Shown here: piece by piece, positions 10,651-21,849 of the stretch
Numbering within the stretch: position 1 is the stretch's first letter
Layout of the letters: every line of letters begins with the position of its first letter
Assembly (NCBI GenBank): GCA_944472135.2
Contig: OX235263.1
Location: 24,419,379-24,483,378 of the forward strand
Length of the DNA: 64,000 bases
From: Trichobilharzia regenti
Taxonomy: Eukaryota; Platyhelminthes; Trematoda; Strigeidida; Schistosomatidae
Reading direction: 5' to 3'
Translations under genes and position numbers: made by a program
Notes under the pieces: generated by a model
Database searches by the model: none
What the model was told of the DNA's origin: nothing
The model's input: only the letters and a program-made list of their open reading frames with translations

Positions 10651-10724
10651 TTCAACAACACCTGGCCTGCATTTAATAGTAACTAGTGTGATGCTTAGCC
10701 TTCTCTTTGGTGCAGACTGAATTG

Positions 10725-11005
10725 TTTTTTCCTTTACGTTCCCAATGGAACATAGGGCCTCAAGCTAGCGGCTTGAAGATTCTGTAGCACCGTTTAATTT
10801 TACAGGATGGGGTTGCTAGCCTCATACCCAACCTTTCCTCTTTAGCAGCATTATTTCTGGCTTAGCGAGTTAAAGGAGTGCGTCCGGACCATGTGCATGG
10901 TCGGCGAGTGTCCTAACCGCTGTACCGAGTTCGTTGGCAGGGGATCGAACTCCGAACCATATACGTGGTCGCAGAGCATTCTACTATAGTGCCACCGACA
11001 CACTT
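10725..11005 (-). mobile_element. tRNA-derived SINE with RTE-type 3' hairpin tail
   Basis: On the minus strand a tRNA-like head carrying GTCGGTGGCACTATAG and GAGTTCGATCCCC is followed by a body (CTCGCTAAGCCAG, GGTATGAGGCTAGCAACCCCATCC) and the tail CTTCAAGCCGCTAGCTTGAGGCCCTATGTTCC-ATTGGGAAC. The tail hairpin ATGTTCC/GGAACGT is the one found at the 3' end of the RTE LINE copies. Confidence 0.65.
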
Positions 11006-11044
11006 GCAGACTGAATTACTAGTATCAAATCAAAATATCCTCTA

Positions 11045-11345
11045 CAGTCCTACAGGAGGTCAATCGCGAGCCAGCCCGAATAACTCAGTGGTAACGTCTC
11101 TGACTGAAGGCGGCCCTTGGTGACGCGCAGGTTCGAATCTCAGAAGGGACATGACTTGTTCCTTCAAGGTTGCAGATACGCCGCCTTGCTGACTGGTGAG
11201 TGCCAACTAGCACGAACCTAGGTGTAGCCAAGGCTTCCTGTGGCCGATTGTCTCCAACCATCTTATATCATCAAATCAATGTGCATCGTGATGACGAGAT
11301 CTACCTAGAATGGTGGCCACATCACAAACCTGACTGATAGAATTT
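11045..11345 (+). mobile_element. tRNA-derived SINE-B
   Basis: The head AGCCCGAATAACTCAGTGGTAACGTCTCTGACT has a near-consensus A box, with the B box AGGTTCGAATCTC 30 bases later. The body (AGATACGCCGCCTTGCTGACTGG, GGCTTCCTGTGGCCGATTG) is near-identical to the copy at 34600-34835. The 3' part ends in GTGGCCACATCACAAACCTGACTGATAGAATT. Confidence 0.7.
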
Positions 11346-11374
11346 AGTCTGCACCGAAGAGAGGACTAGACACA

Positions 11375-13055
11375 TCACACTAGTTAATAATAATGATAAT
11401 GATAATAGCTTTATTCCCAAACAGCACTTGTGATACAGAATGGAATTCTCAGCATTTTACTACAGTCTTGCATCCAGTTAGTAAATTAACAATAAAATAA
11501 AATTCTACATAGATTAAGGGTAATCTCAGTTCATTATGACAACAACGTATTAGCATGTCGGTAGAAAAGCCAAAATTGAACAGAGTGTTTGAAGGTGCTA
11601 GAAAAGTAGGTACTAGCATATTTACTGGCGTAAGCGGAAGGAGCGAACAAAGCTGCACATAACAGAAAAAGAGAGAGAGAAAAGGAAAAGAAAGAAAGAA
11701 AAACGTTGTACCTATAAATGATATGAGTTGAAAAGACGAGATCCAGTTGTTCTACTGGCTATTTAATAACTTATAGGTGTCACGCCTAATGCTTTCTTTA
11801 TCCCACAGAACACGAGCTAAGTAGGGTATGGATGAGTTTTTGTACTTGCTAATGCGAGCATATAGTTTTCTATATCGGCTTCTGCTCTTGCCTGATCAGA
11901 TACAAGGGGAGAGTTGTGAATGAAAAGGGTGTTGTGAGTTAGATAAAATGGATTTTACCCAATTTTCATATGAGTCCAAATGCCTGTCAACCAGAATATT
12001 AACAAGCTGGTTAAGTGGCACCCTGTGGCTCACCCTGCTGACAACCTTTACCATCCTGCGTAATAAGGTATAGTCTTTCCTCAGTAGCCAGCCCAGGAAA
12101 AACTAAGGGGGAACAATAGAGAATAATAGGCAGAATGCGAGAGTTAACGAATTGTAGGAGTAAGCGTTGGGTTGGGTTATACCAGAAAGTCTTAACTTCT
12201 TGATATAGAAGGTGAGACGGAATATTTTCTTAGAAATCATCAAGATATGAGACGACCAGGAAAGATCAGAAGATAGAATGACGCCTAGGTATTTAATTTC
12301 GACTTGGTTTCTATTTCAGTGCCATCTATGTTGCACACGTCGTGACATCCGGCTATCAACCAAGGTAAGTAATGTTGACGTTAGGCGTAGAGTGTTGGAC
12401 AAAGAGGGAAAATCAATCGACGAGGCTATAAAGTTACATAGATTGAGATGGCTAGGTCACGTACTGCGCATGCCTAACCACCGCCTCTCCCGACGGGCTT
12501 TGATATAGGTGAAGGTTGGAAAAGAGCCAGTGGTGGCCAAACAAAAACATGGCCTCATCAATCCATGAAATCCTTGACAGTTAAACTGAGTCGGTCAGGT
12601 AGGGAGATTCAGACTTCCGGGTCGGGGCCCTCGGGACTGACTCTAGGAATCAATGGCTGGAGACAATAGGTGACATGGCTCACAATCGTTGTCAATGGCC
12701 AGCCCAGATGTATTCAGTCTCTGTAATCTTTCATATTCCTTTCTACTTTCACTCTTATACTTGTCAAACTCTATTGGTTCTCTTCACTCATCTTCTTGTC
12801 TACCTCTGTGTGCTATTTGGAACGTGGCAACTCGAACTGGTGCACTTCGGTGAGAAGTTCTATGTTGAATCCAGACAGACACCTCGTGAGTGTTAACCAG
12901 TTTGTTTAGGTCAGTCAGACTTGTGCCTAAAGGTGAAATTAACTGTTTGGCATTTTTGAGGGGGATGTTTAAGGTGAGACCGTTTTCCTTGGACCACTGG
13001 GTGATTTCTGATAAAAAGCCGTTTAGTTTAGTGGAGTCACTTTGACATTTACTAT
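11375..13055 (-). mobile_element. SR1-like (CR1-type) LINE 3' half, interrupted by LINE-A
   Basis: The minus strand aligns with the longer copy at 50212-52500: a 3' tail of TGATAA-like repeats at 11388-11408, then the RT connector and C-terminal region, then an interruption at 12346-12878 and continuation to 13052. Stops are scattered. Its left end (GATAATGATAATAGCTTTATTCC) is the same as in the other copy, which defines the family 3' end. It is 5'-truncated near 13052. Confidence 0.75.
12346..12878 (+). mobile_element. LINE-A 3' fragment nested in the SR1 copy
   Basis: It is flanked by an 11 bp target duplication with one mismatch: ACACGTCGTGA (12335-12345) and ACACCTCGTGA (12879-12889). 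Coding remnants read RLSTK, VSNVDVRRRVL, IDEAIKLHRLRWLGHVLRMP and QWLETIGDMAHNRCQWPAQM. An internal deletion has joined the RLSTK and VSNV blocks at a shared AAGG. The 3' end is CCAGACAGAC, the family's CAGA-type tail. Confidence 0.8.
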
Positions 13056-13156
13056 TGTCAAATCAAAATATTTAATTTTTCTTATCAAAACAATGCAACC
13101 ATCAGTTTTATCTTAGTTAATCATTCCTTAAACAACACAACCATCACATCACCATC

Positions 13157-13207
<51 letters not shown>

Positions 13208-13810
13208 TCAAATACATTTCTTGACAATGTAAATATTTCCAGTATTCAATAATGTTGGTTTACCCTTGACCCTCCACTCGCGTTAGTTCAAAAGTAACCT
13301 CAATTCATTGGTGTATGTGTGCGTGTATGTGAATGCATTTATATGTATGCACTCTTTGTATTCACTTAGACAAAAAGAAAACAATCCAGTGTTACTCAAC
13401 TCTGCTAACCAACATCTTTTGTCTTTTGAAAGAGAATATGAGGGAAGTGTATTAGGTCATATAAATTCTTTTCTTCTGTATTGTTCTTTTTTGTTTTCAT
13501 TGCTTATCGTAAGTCGATCAGTCAGTCAGTCAGTTCATGTAACTGATTCCTTGATATGCATAATGAAAACTATTGTGATAGTATCAGAGAAACCAGTAGT
13601 AGTAATATTAGACATAGACCAGTGAAGAGTCTCTTTTCAGCAAATTTATTTTCACACCTCTGCATACAAAAGAGAACTACTCAATCACTTCTACTATCAT
13701 GCTAACCCTTGTTTGTTGATTTTTGGATGACTTAACTTCATTTCATTGCTTATAAATTCTTGCATTCATTTAAAACTCTTACCTAATTTCGTATATTCTC
13801 TACTTTGTAT
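13055..13810. other. Intronic stretch with (TA)n, no supported gene
   Basis: A (TA)n microsatellite lies at 13159-13205 and a short TCAG-type run at about 13520-13531. An open frame at 13308-13625 has no splice context or family resemblance and is not called. Confidence 0.4.
13159..13205. repeat. (TA)n microsatellite
   Basis: An uninterrupted 47 bp TA run. Confidence 0.95.
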
Positions 13811-14042
13811 TCGATGTGCATTCTGAGAACAACTTAACCACTTTATTTTTGATTATAGCTTGATTAAACACCGTATTTTTTTGGTACAAGTATGGAATTT
13901 TCAGCATGTGATATCCGTAGCCCAAATTTTGCAGGCCGACCATAGATGATATCAGGTGTGCGTCGGCAGAGGGTATCGAACCCCGGATCATGTGTGTATG
14001 ACCGGCGAGCGTCATAACCACTGTACCACACTGACGCACATA
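13810..14042 (-). mobile_element. tRNA-derived SINE-C
   Basis: On the minus strand the head reads GTGGTACAGTGGTTATGACGC with a B box GGGGTTCGATACCC, followed by CCGACGCACACCTGATATC and GGTCGGCCTGCAAAATTTGGG, ending in an A-rich TCAAAAATAAAG. The same unit lies in plus orientation at 29529-29738. Confidence 0.7.
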
Positions 14043-14259
14043 CTATTCTTCATATTACTATGCAACTCCTTTTTAACAACTGTTTGTGACAACTCATCAC
14101 CTTTGTTACCCTAACTATCCTAGTTTCATTAACACCCAATTTTCTTGACTGTTTTTGTATTATATAACTAACTCCACTAAAAACTTACTAATTCTCACCT
14201 GGTTAGTTAAAACAACCATAACCAATTGTTTTTTTTTTCGTTTGACAAATTTAATATAT

Positions 14260-14640
14260 GGAGGATTTCATCATGAGCTCACATCAGTTAGAGAACCACT
14301 CGAAAACCGCGGAGTGCTGGACAGTTGTTCCGTCAACCTTGTTTGAGGCTCTTTAGCAGCACGCGCCCACCGCTGCGATTGGAACCTAGGATCTTCTGGT
14401 TACAAGGCCACCGAACTCGTAGACCTTTGAGTCACTGGGACACACCCGATCCAATGGTCCATGAATTTTAACTTCTGCCAATTCATCACATAGCGTGACC
14501 CTGTCGCAATGTCTTCTGCTTCGATGAGTTACTGCCTCATCTTCAACCTGCTGTATCCTACTGGTCACAGCTTCCCAATGGAACCCCAGGTTAACTACCT
14601 GAATAAAACCAGTCACTAGTGAGGATCATAATAATTTTCA
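14260..14640 (-). mobile_element. Hammerhead SINE (CTGAAGA lineage), long 5' version
   Basis: Minus strand: an upstream body (CCTGGGGTTCCATTGGGAAGC), a tRNA-like head (GTGACTCAAAGGTCTACGAG, AGGTTCCAATC) and the ribozyme region decayed to CTAAAGAGCC...GACGGAACAACTGTCC. The cleavage-site block ACAACTGTCCAGCAC is recognisable; the core is not intact. Confidence 0.55.
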
Positions 14641-14964
14641 CATATTGAAGCTGTAAATTTTTGACAGTAATAAATCAATCATGAGCACATGATGCTTACT
14701 AATTAGTTAGCTAGTTAGTGTGTTGATTTGTTGACAAACTGACTCCCACAAATAAAAATTTACAATTTGTAATTTACACAGCTCTACCAAGTAAACTTTC
14801 ATCACCACAGAGTTAGTTACCTTTGTAAATCAAAATTATTCGGATCATCACAGCATGTGATCTTAATTACCATAATCGGTAATGAAGGAAGCAAACATAT
14901 TTACACAGAACCATATACTACTGATTAGTTGATTGATATAAGTAGTTGCATACCACACCCATAT

Positions 14965-15292
14965 CAACCAGTAGTAGTATTTAATTGGTGGATGATGACT
15001 AGCAGTGGAATCCAGGACAATGAGCATTTCGTCTTATTCGGGACTGATCATCTGGATGTATCTGCATTCCTCAGTGATTGATAATGATCCCACCGAGTCT
15101 CGAACCCAATGACCATAGTTTCAAACGCAAAAGCGTGCTAGTCACTATCCACCATTTAACCTCTAATTACACGCCCAGACATTATCGAAGCACCTGCACA
15201 AGAAGCCGACAGACATGTCAACCTGAGACCGACCACTTTAGTCCAATCAATCAATCGACGAGAAAATCAAAAATTCAATTAAACTAGTAGTA
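14965..15292 (-). mobile_element. Full-length Sm-alpha-type SINE, decayed ribozyme
   Basis: On the minus strand it starts in the GATTTTCTCGTCGATTGATTG block (15268-15248), runs through GACATGTCTGTCGGCTTCTTG and TCTGGGCGTG, the tRNA-like part (GTGGATAGTGACTAGCACGC, GGTTCGAGACTCGG) and ends in the hammerhead (TACATCCAGATGATCAG, GAATAAGACGAAATGC, TCCTGGATTCCACTGC at about 15010). The core CTGANGA is changed to ATGATCA, so it is inactive. Confidence 0.7.
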
Positions 15293-15335
15293 GTGTTATA
15301 AGTATAAAATTTGGGCACTGTGGTAGAGTATAATT

Positions 15336-16617
15336 CCATTATAGATAATATTTTTATTTTGATAAATCGCACAGTGTTTACAGTTATATGAACTGATGAC
15401 GTTTCGAGCACAATTTACCGCTCATAATCATATCAAGGTAATCACACGACTTCCTAAATTCATTTATATAGTTCCATTGTTTTTCTCTTGATTTTCACTT
15501 GATTTGATTGGTAATAGTATTTTCCATATTTCAGGTATGAGTGATGAATCATTCCTATTGCATGTATTGGGTGTAGACTCGATGAACAAGGACTCAGTAA
15601 TCAACCTCTCTCTATCTCCACCTACCTAGATTACTTTTTAGAATTTTAACCCTCTCCCACCCTATTGTGTGGTTGTGTGTTAGCGCATGCATTGCAATTG
15701 CTGAGCTTTTTTCTAAATTATTTATCTTCTCGGGGCAGGCTTAGTTAAATGTTTAACAAACCAAGCAGTGGCACTAAGTAGCACAAAAAAAGATCTAAAT
15801 GATGAATTAAAACAGATAGAAGAAGCGTTGGTGTTGAATAACTATCCTATAAAATTCATTAGGAAGATCATTAAAGGCCAAAAACAAAATAAAAATAATT
15901 GTGAAACTAGTAATAATAACATAAATAAGAAAGAATATAAGTCATCCACAGTTATACCATATAAAGAGGGGACATCTGAGACACTACGTAGGATTCATGA
16001 TAAGGCAGGAATTAGGGTGGCATTTAAACCTACAAACTCACTCAGGGACAAGCTCTGTAGGTTAAAGGACCCAGTTGACCCAATTAGACAAAATAATATT
16101 ATTTACAAAATACCATGCAATGACTGTGAGTGTGGTCAACTTCATAGGTCAAACTAGTAGGTCAGGGGTAGTCAGATTGTCAGAGCATAAAAATTTAGCT
16201 AAGGTAAGAATGGTTGACCCCGGGTAGATAAATAATTTAGAAAAAAGCTCAGCAATTGCAATGCATGCGCTAACACACAACCACACAATAGGGTGGGAGA
16301 GGGTTAAAATTCTAAAAAGTAATCTAGGTAGGTGGAGATAGAGAGAGGTTGATTACTGAGTCCTTGTTCATCGAGTCTACACCCAACACATGCAATAGGA
16401 ATGACTCGTCACTCATACCTGAAATATGGAAAATACTATTACCAATCAAATCAAGTGAAAATCAAGAGAAAAACAATGGAACTATATAAATGAATTTAGG
16501 AAGTCGTGTGATTACCTTGATATGATTATGAGCAATAAATTGTGCTCGAAACGTCATCAGTTCATATAACTGTAAACACTGTGCGATTTATCAAAATAAA
16601 AATCTTATCTATAATGG
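15336..16617 (+). mobile_element. Penelope-like element inside 400 bp inverted arms
   Basis: The left arm 15336-15735 and right arm 16218-16617 are reverse complements over about 400 bp each, with only scattered differences. Outer ends are CCATTATAGATAA and TTATCTATAATGG; inner ends flank the coding remnant. Inverted pseudo-LTR arms are a known PLE arrangement. The right arm codes for the end of the GIY-YIG domain (SSAIAMHALTHNHTIGW), so the left arm is an inverted copy of the element's own 3' half. The region also has GAAACGTC at 16548-16555 after a GAGCA...TGCTC stem. Confidence 0.75.
15736..16217 (+). pseudogene. PLE RT-nuclease linker and start of GIY-YIG
   Basis: The open stretch from about 15750 to 16157 gives LNDELKQIEEALVLNNYPIKFIRKII, then YKEGTSETLRRIHDKAGIRVAFKP, LRDKLCRLKDP and IIYKIPCNDCECGQL, the CCHH-like linker and GIY-YIG entry of PLEs. 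A frameshift at about 16140 (CGQLHRSN in place of Y-I-G-Q-T) and a stop at 16155 break the nuclease. The remainder resumes in another frame (SGVVRLSEHKNLAKV). All RT motifs are missing. Confidence 0.75.
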
Positions 16618-16659
16618 TAGTAGTAGTGTTTGTAAATCATCCAGCTAGATCGAAGCTGT

Positions 16660-16715
16660 CTTAATATCGGGCAGTCGTTTCGCCCGTTTAGAGGTAAAGC
16701 TCATCAGTTGGGTGT
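16660..16715 (-). ncRNA. Hammerhead-like motif (CTGATGA ... CGAAAC)
   Basis: Minus strand: CTGATGA (16701-16707), then a possible stem II using GC..GC and TTTA..TAAA (16683-16700), then CGAAAC (16677-16682), GACTGCCC. Both core boxes are perfect. The NUH site is not clear, since GTC appears to have become GAC. A related, more decayed copy is at 46225-46280. The element that carries it (16634-16980) is not identified. Confidence 0.4.
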
Positions 16716-16979
16716 ACCTTATTTAACTCAGCTTGGATAGATCCGAATCACCCGATTTCTTGCTGGTTATGTACTTGTGCAAACTGTTAACACCTTGAGT
16801 CAAATTTGTAATTAGCAAATTGGCTAGCTAGGCCTCAGACTAGAGCAGCAGCTCTCCGGTGTTTAGATCACTTCTGTTTGGCTGTTAAAAAGGCCGCCAA
16901 GTTTGAAACCTGGGCTACTAAAATACTCCATCTTCATATTCCATATAGTTTTCCTATAACCTATTAAAATATGATCTCT

Positions 16980-17460
16980 GATGGTGTTCTTTACTACTCT
17001 CACGAATATTTAAATTGTTTACAGTCGGATGATTTGTATGGTTCCACTAAACTTGAGGAAAAGCATAACTGTGTTTGAGTGTGTGTGTCAATGTATCTCA
17101 ATACTTAAACTTTTAGTATAAGCTTTCTACTGCCTAGGAAATAAAATAACTAACTACAACTACCTACAGGCTTTAATCATTCGATTTACGTCTTTGAGTT
17201 GCAAAATGTACACCTTCCTACACCTTCCTTAATAGGCTTTCAACTAAATGTTGTGCACTTCTCGAAGGAGACAAAGACGAAGAGTGTCGTAACGAAGGGA
17301 TTGATTGATTTCTGCTTTGTGCTAGACAGCATTGTGTCACACGAAATCTACTGTCAGTTGCTAACTGACTTGAGGAAAACTATTATGCAATGATTTCCGC
17401 TAAAAATTCTCTAATATTACACATAAAAACTGTTCAGAATAAGGCTATTATTATTACTAT
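16980..17460. other. Unassigned intronic DNA
   Basis: There is a 64-codon open frame at 17199-17393 with no recognisable similarity and no splice context. Nothing else was seen. Confidence 0.3.
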
Positions 17461-17705
17461 TATCATTATCTCAGGTTTGACCACGGATTGATATCAGCTA
17501 GAGAACCAATGAAAGCAGTTTCGTCCTGCTTTGTGACTCTTCAGAAGTACCCACCCAGGACCTTTTGGTTGGAAGGCAAGCTAGTACACCATTTAGCCAC
17601 TGAAACCCGACTCTTTAGTGGTCAGCCCATGAATTCTAATTTCTACAAATTCATTATGATTTTTGGCGCAACTGACACCAGCCAGTATCATTGGCGGTGA
17701 ACAAT
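17460..17705 (-). mobile_element. Hammerhead SINE with core but deleted cleavage site
   Basis: The minus strand reads TTCTGAAGAGTCACAAAGCAGGACGAAAC: core boxes CTGAAGA and GAAA are intact and stem II is mostly paired. The normal ACAGCTGTC that follows GAA is gone, so no NUH site is left. The head is at 17560-17640 (GTGGCTAAATGGTGTACTAGC). Confidence 0.55.
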
Positions 17706-17744
17706 CTGTCCTCACTTCTAACTGATCTGGTAAACCTCACTGTC

Positions 17745-18175
17745 AATCACGTTTCAAAAACTGTTAATACCCAGCTCTTGCTACGCCGGGCCTCTCGCTG
17801 TCTCTCAAAGCCTTTCAGAAACGCTTAGTACTAACAGACGCGAAAACCAGAACACCGATTGGCGACTCGAGAATTCTTTATTCTAACACCAACATATAAG
17901 CAGCATAATAAACTAAGGTCTATGAACAAATATTACAATTATAAATCACGATATTACTTCTGACGGTTTTTCTACGTTCTTTCTGAACAGCGACCGATGA
18001 GACGATGACTGGTGTATTGATGCCTCCGTGAAAAATATTGGGGAAGTTGGGTTTGAGCAAACAACCATGAATTGATCGTTCAATCTTCAACTAAATTGAC
18101 ACTCACTGTCCAGGACTTCTTCTTAGCACTAGAAAGAACTTCAAGCAACTTGTAGCTAGCCTGTAACCAGTAGTC
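17745..18175 (-). other. LTR-like segment, tentative
   Basis: The minus strand has CTTATATGTTGG (TATA-like) 20 bases before AGAATAAAGAATTC (polyadenylation-like), followed by a GC-richer block (GCGAGAGGCCCGGCG). The order is what an LTR promoter/R region shows, but no second copy or internal region is visible. Confidence 0.2.
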
Positions 18176-19085
18176 ACTAATGCGCATAAGGTTAATTTAA
18201 AAGTTGTGTTAGTTTGTAGAGATTTAATTTAGTTTAATTTTGAGCAAGCACTCACTCACTGGGTGATGTGAGTGATATACAACTAATTACTCATTTCAGT
18301 CGATCAAACAGTCGATCAATCAGTCAGTCAGGAGTATATCGTTTAACGCATTTCACTTCCACAACTCAATCAATCAATCAATCACTAATTCGTTAAATCT
18401 TTTTACTCACATTAACAATATGGTGCAGAAAAAATATAATAATAGTAATAATTTTAAACGTTATTAATCATCTCTCATATGTCGTTTAAACATGCAAACT
18501 GTATAAACAAATTAGCTATACTGATGAAAATAAGGATGTATCAATTTGGAAAAACGTAGAAGAGAGATAGAACACTTCATCACTTATTGTATATAGTGTA
18601 TAGTGTATTATGTTTATAGATAGCCATAGAGATAACGACTGTGAGATGAAGGATAAGTAATCTCAACTCCTGTCGCCTATAATAGTAGTAATAATCATAA
18701 TAATGAGGCTGACTAAGCCAATTAGTCAGCCAGTTAGCTAGGCAGCTGCTACACACACACACACACACACTGGATATTCATTTCTATCTATCTACAAAAA
18801 TCTAAAATGCTATGAAACACTTTCAATGATTCGTTTGTCTTCACTTTGATCGTTTATTATTTCGTTGCCAAGGGATACCTAACATCTTTTGACATTGTAT
18901 ATGTATACATCTTTGCATCTGGTTTCTTCACTACTTTCTCTTTGACATTGAGTTATCTCTCTCTTTCTCCCTGTCTCTCTCTCTCTCTCTCAGCTGACTG
19001 CCATACACCTCTCCTTTATCAATACCTTTTTATCTTGTAAAATGGATAAATAATAAAGCAGTGAATTATTATTCTCTCAGATGGT
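18175..19085. other. Low-complexity intronic stretch
   Basis: It contains TCAATCAG-like runs (18300-18390), (AC)10 at 18751-18770 and (CT)n at 18972-18991. No coding or RNA gene was seen. Confidence 0.45.
18751..18770. repeat. (AC)n microsatellite
   Basis: Ten AC units in a row. Confidence 0.9.
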
Positions 19086-19258
19086 TGAAGGCTAGTGGCA
19101 GGAAGCCTTGGTTTTGTACCTAGGATCTCGTCAGATATAGGCGTATCTGTCACTTTGATGAAGAGGAAGTTATATCTCCCCTCTGAAATTCACAAACCCG
19201 TGTCCTCCTCGTGAGTGCTACATTTAAACACGTCGTTCGGGCTAGCGATTCGCCCCCT
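19085..19258 (-). mobile_element. SINE-B copy, decayed
   Basis: The minus strand has AGCCCGAACGACG (head), a decayed B box and AGATACGCC. It lies directly against the left edge of the inverted duplication. Confidence 0.5.
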
Positions 19259-19529
19259 GTAAGACTGTATTAGATACTTTGATTGAATATCAGGTAACAA
19301 GTAACTAGCGTCATGTACATCTAATCTTCTGTGTATGATGGTGTAGACTGAATTCTATCAGTTAATTTTGCAATGTATTCATCATGTTATATGACCTGCC
19401 ACCAGAGTGTGAAACTCAGAAGGGATATCAACACGTTCAAGATTCTAGATACGCCTTACTGACAAAATCTAGGTCCAAGGCTTCCTGCTGGTTGCTTCCA
19501 ACCATATAGTAATAACAACAATTCAGTTT

Positions 19530-19970
19530 TGAAGTAATCGACAAGATTTGTAGCTCAGGTGGATGATTTGCAACTAATGGTGTTCTCTGAGCTGGTTGGT
19601 TTAGTTGCGGAGCTTTCGTCGTCCCCCCACTGCTGGACAACATCCCCTTTCAGCGCAATTTTTAGCATAAAGTGAAATGGTTCACATTTTCTTCATGAAT
19701 CATATAATGGCGTCTCCCGGTAATCATCTTTACATATGTGTATTGATCATTTCCTATTGACGTGAGTTTTAAATTTTCTGGTCAGCTGATTTACTTTTTA
19801 TTAGTCGGTATATTTGGTCTTTATTAACGTGTTTGTTAATTGCATATTCGATTGAGTACCAGGCTTCTAGGAATTCCTTGACTTCACTTTTGGTGTTTCC
19901 TCTTTCGAAAATTTCGACACTATCCCAATCAAACTGATGTCCATAATTGTCTATATGCATTGATATGAAA

Positions 19971-20020
<50 letters not shown>

Positions 20021-20320
20021 TGTCTTTTCATGGCTGATTTGTGTTCCTCGATTCTCATTCGAATGGGACGCTCACTCTGGCCAATGTATTGCCTGTTATA
20101 GTTCATACAATTTATTTTGTAAATGGTATTAATTTTATCCCCATTTTCTGTTGGATGTTTCTTTTGGTTTGTATAATATCGAATAGAGCGATTGTGCTGG
20201 CTGGCTTGTGTGCTACATCTGTTTCGAATGGATTCAGTATTCTAGCTGTTATTTCAGAGATATTTCTCATGTCTGGTAGGATGATGAGCCCATTAAGTAT
20301 GGTGGCCACATTGTTGACTT
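19530..20320 (-). pseudogene. PLE GIY-YIG region split by (TA)n
   Basis: Minus strand: ATILNGLIILPDMRNISEITARIL (20309 downwards) then KMGIKLIPFTK and a stop, CMNYNRQYIGQSERPIRMRIEEHKSAMK (the Y-I-G motif and the following Arg), then a (TA)n run at 19974-20018, then MDNYGHQFDWDSVEIFERGN-like sequence (as IDNYGHQ). It ends in LEAWYSIEYAINKHVNKDQIYRLIKSKS, a typical PLE nuclease end. The microsatellite replaces a few codons and shifts the frame. The tip with GACGACGAAAGCTCC lies at 19610-19640. Confidence 0.75.
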
Positions 20321-20759
20321 GACTGATAAAATTCAGTCTTCACTAAACAACAGACTAGACACATGAGATAAGGTATTAGCTAGTGCCTAATCAAAGATTG
20401 AATTTTCATTATTATTACTCGGTCTCTCCTCTTCAGTCCTTTTAAGCTGGTTCCACGACTGTCCATAAGGTTTCACCTGCTTCACACAGGATCTCCTCCA
20501 GCTGATTGCCTCCTATTCGGATTCCGTTCAAGAATCTTTATAAAAACGAAATTCTATCAGTATTGGAAAATATGCAGATGAAAAGACTAGACGTTAGACT
20601 GATCATTTGCTTTACCTAGAGGAAGAAACTGAATTGTGATGAAAACTCTGTGAGCTTTTATTTTTAGAGCATAATGATCAGATCTTGTACTTACAATGTC
20701 CTATCTGCTGTGACATTTACCAACTGACATCATCCCTGGCTTAGTAGATGTGATATCCG

Positions 20760-21330
20760 ACTATTTTTCAAAGGACATGTGCACTAGTACTGAAGTTCAC
20801 TGTGTTCTCCCCTATAACTGTGAGATATGTATGACCTTTGAAAGTGGAAGACATGAAAATGCTGACTAGCTGTCTTTGATTATAGGTGTCTACGTTCTAT
20901 CTCCCATGTTAAATGCCATAATAAGGTGCGTAATACTGAGGTGTTAGGTGAAGTGTTGGATAAGGAGGGTGAGTCAATAAATGAGGTGTGAAGCAACTGC
21001 ATCGATTAAGATGGTTAGCACATGTGTCACACATGCATCCTAGCCATCGTCTTCCTCGACAACGGGTGATGTTAGCTGACATAGCATGAATCAGGTTGGA
21101 AAAGATCTAGAATTGGTCAAACTAAAACATAGCTTTATCAGTCTATGAAATCGTTCACAGTTAGTTTGAGCCAGCCATGTAGGGAGGTGTAGACTGCCTG
21201 TCGGAGTTCTCAGGATGATCAGAACCGATGGCCGCTGGAGACTATAAGTGATACGGCCAGAAATAGTTCATTCACTCTTTGCACAGAAGTGCAAGGTTCT
21301 ATGTTGAAACCAGTCAGTCAGGTTAAGATG
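20760..21330 (+). pseudogene. LINE-A 3' end, degenerate, CAGT tail
   Basis: Remnants of VEDMK-LAVFDHRCLRSISHVKCHNKV, RRLAHVSHMHPSHRLPRQRVML and the last block. It ends at 21300-21325 in GTTGAAACCAGTCAGTCAGG. It is part of the inverted duplication. Confidence 0.65.
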
Positions 21331-21409
21331 CAGAAAGTGAATTTTAAATGAATGCGACTGTCTATTGATTAGTACTATTATTTTTTTTGAAGTTATACTT
21401 TTAACTGTT

Positions 21410-21845
21410 CTTCTCCTTTACTTGTTAAAAGTAGTCCAAAGGGTAGCATGTAATCTTCAATTGACAAATTACTGATATGTGGTGTCATTCATATGATATA
21501 GCATGGAAAAAGGTTTTTTTTGTAAGCTAATCCTGTTAACACCTGAAGAATGATCTTTGTCTTCTTTATTAGAGGTCAATTAAAATTAAGTTGTGAGCCT
21601 ATATTCTTTTCTTATATGCAACAACAAGGTGTATTTGAAAGAGTTAGAAGACTTATATCCTTCTAACATTTAAATTTACGTGACTTTTAGAGAGGTTAAG
21701 TTTTTTTTTTAATTTTTCAGTTGTTCAGGTCAACATTAACTTTTTCTGAGGTCAAATTATCAATACGGTTGTATGATCTCAAGTGTTGATTGATTAGGTT
21801 TTAAAAATGTATCGTTTTTAGTATGTTGTAATACTCCGTCTTGTC
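21410..21845. other. AT-rich unassigned intronic DNA
   Basis: Homopolymer T runs (21511-21517, 21702-21711) are present; no feature was recognised. Confidence 0.35.
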
Positions 21846-21849
21846 TCTT

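Larger units (their letters stand above)
19258..21410. repeat. Left copy of a 2.15 kb inverted duplication
   Basis: The whole segment matches the reverse complement of about 54120-56260. Shared order: SINE-B tail, PLE tip and nuclease remnant, RTE 3' fragment, AT-rich spacer, LINE-A 3' end with (CAGT)n tail and about 90 bp of flanking unique DNA. Because flanks beyond the LINE tail are shared too, this is a duplicated block rather than separate insertions. Confidence 0.8.

Noticed and set aside
13308..13625. 105-codon plus-strand open frame
   Set aside because: No splice context, no family similarity, next to microsatellite DNA; composition is like intron translation.
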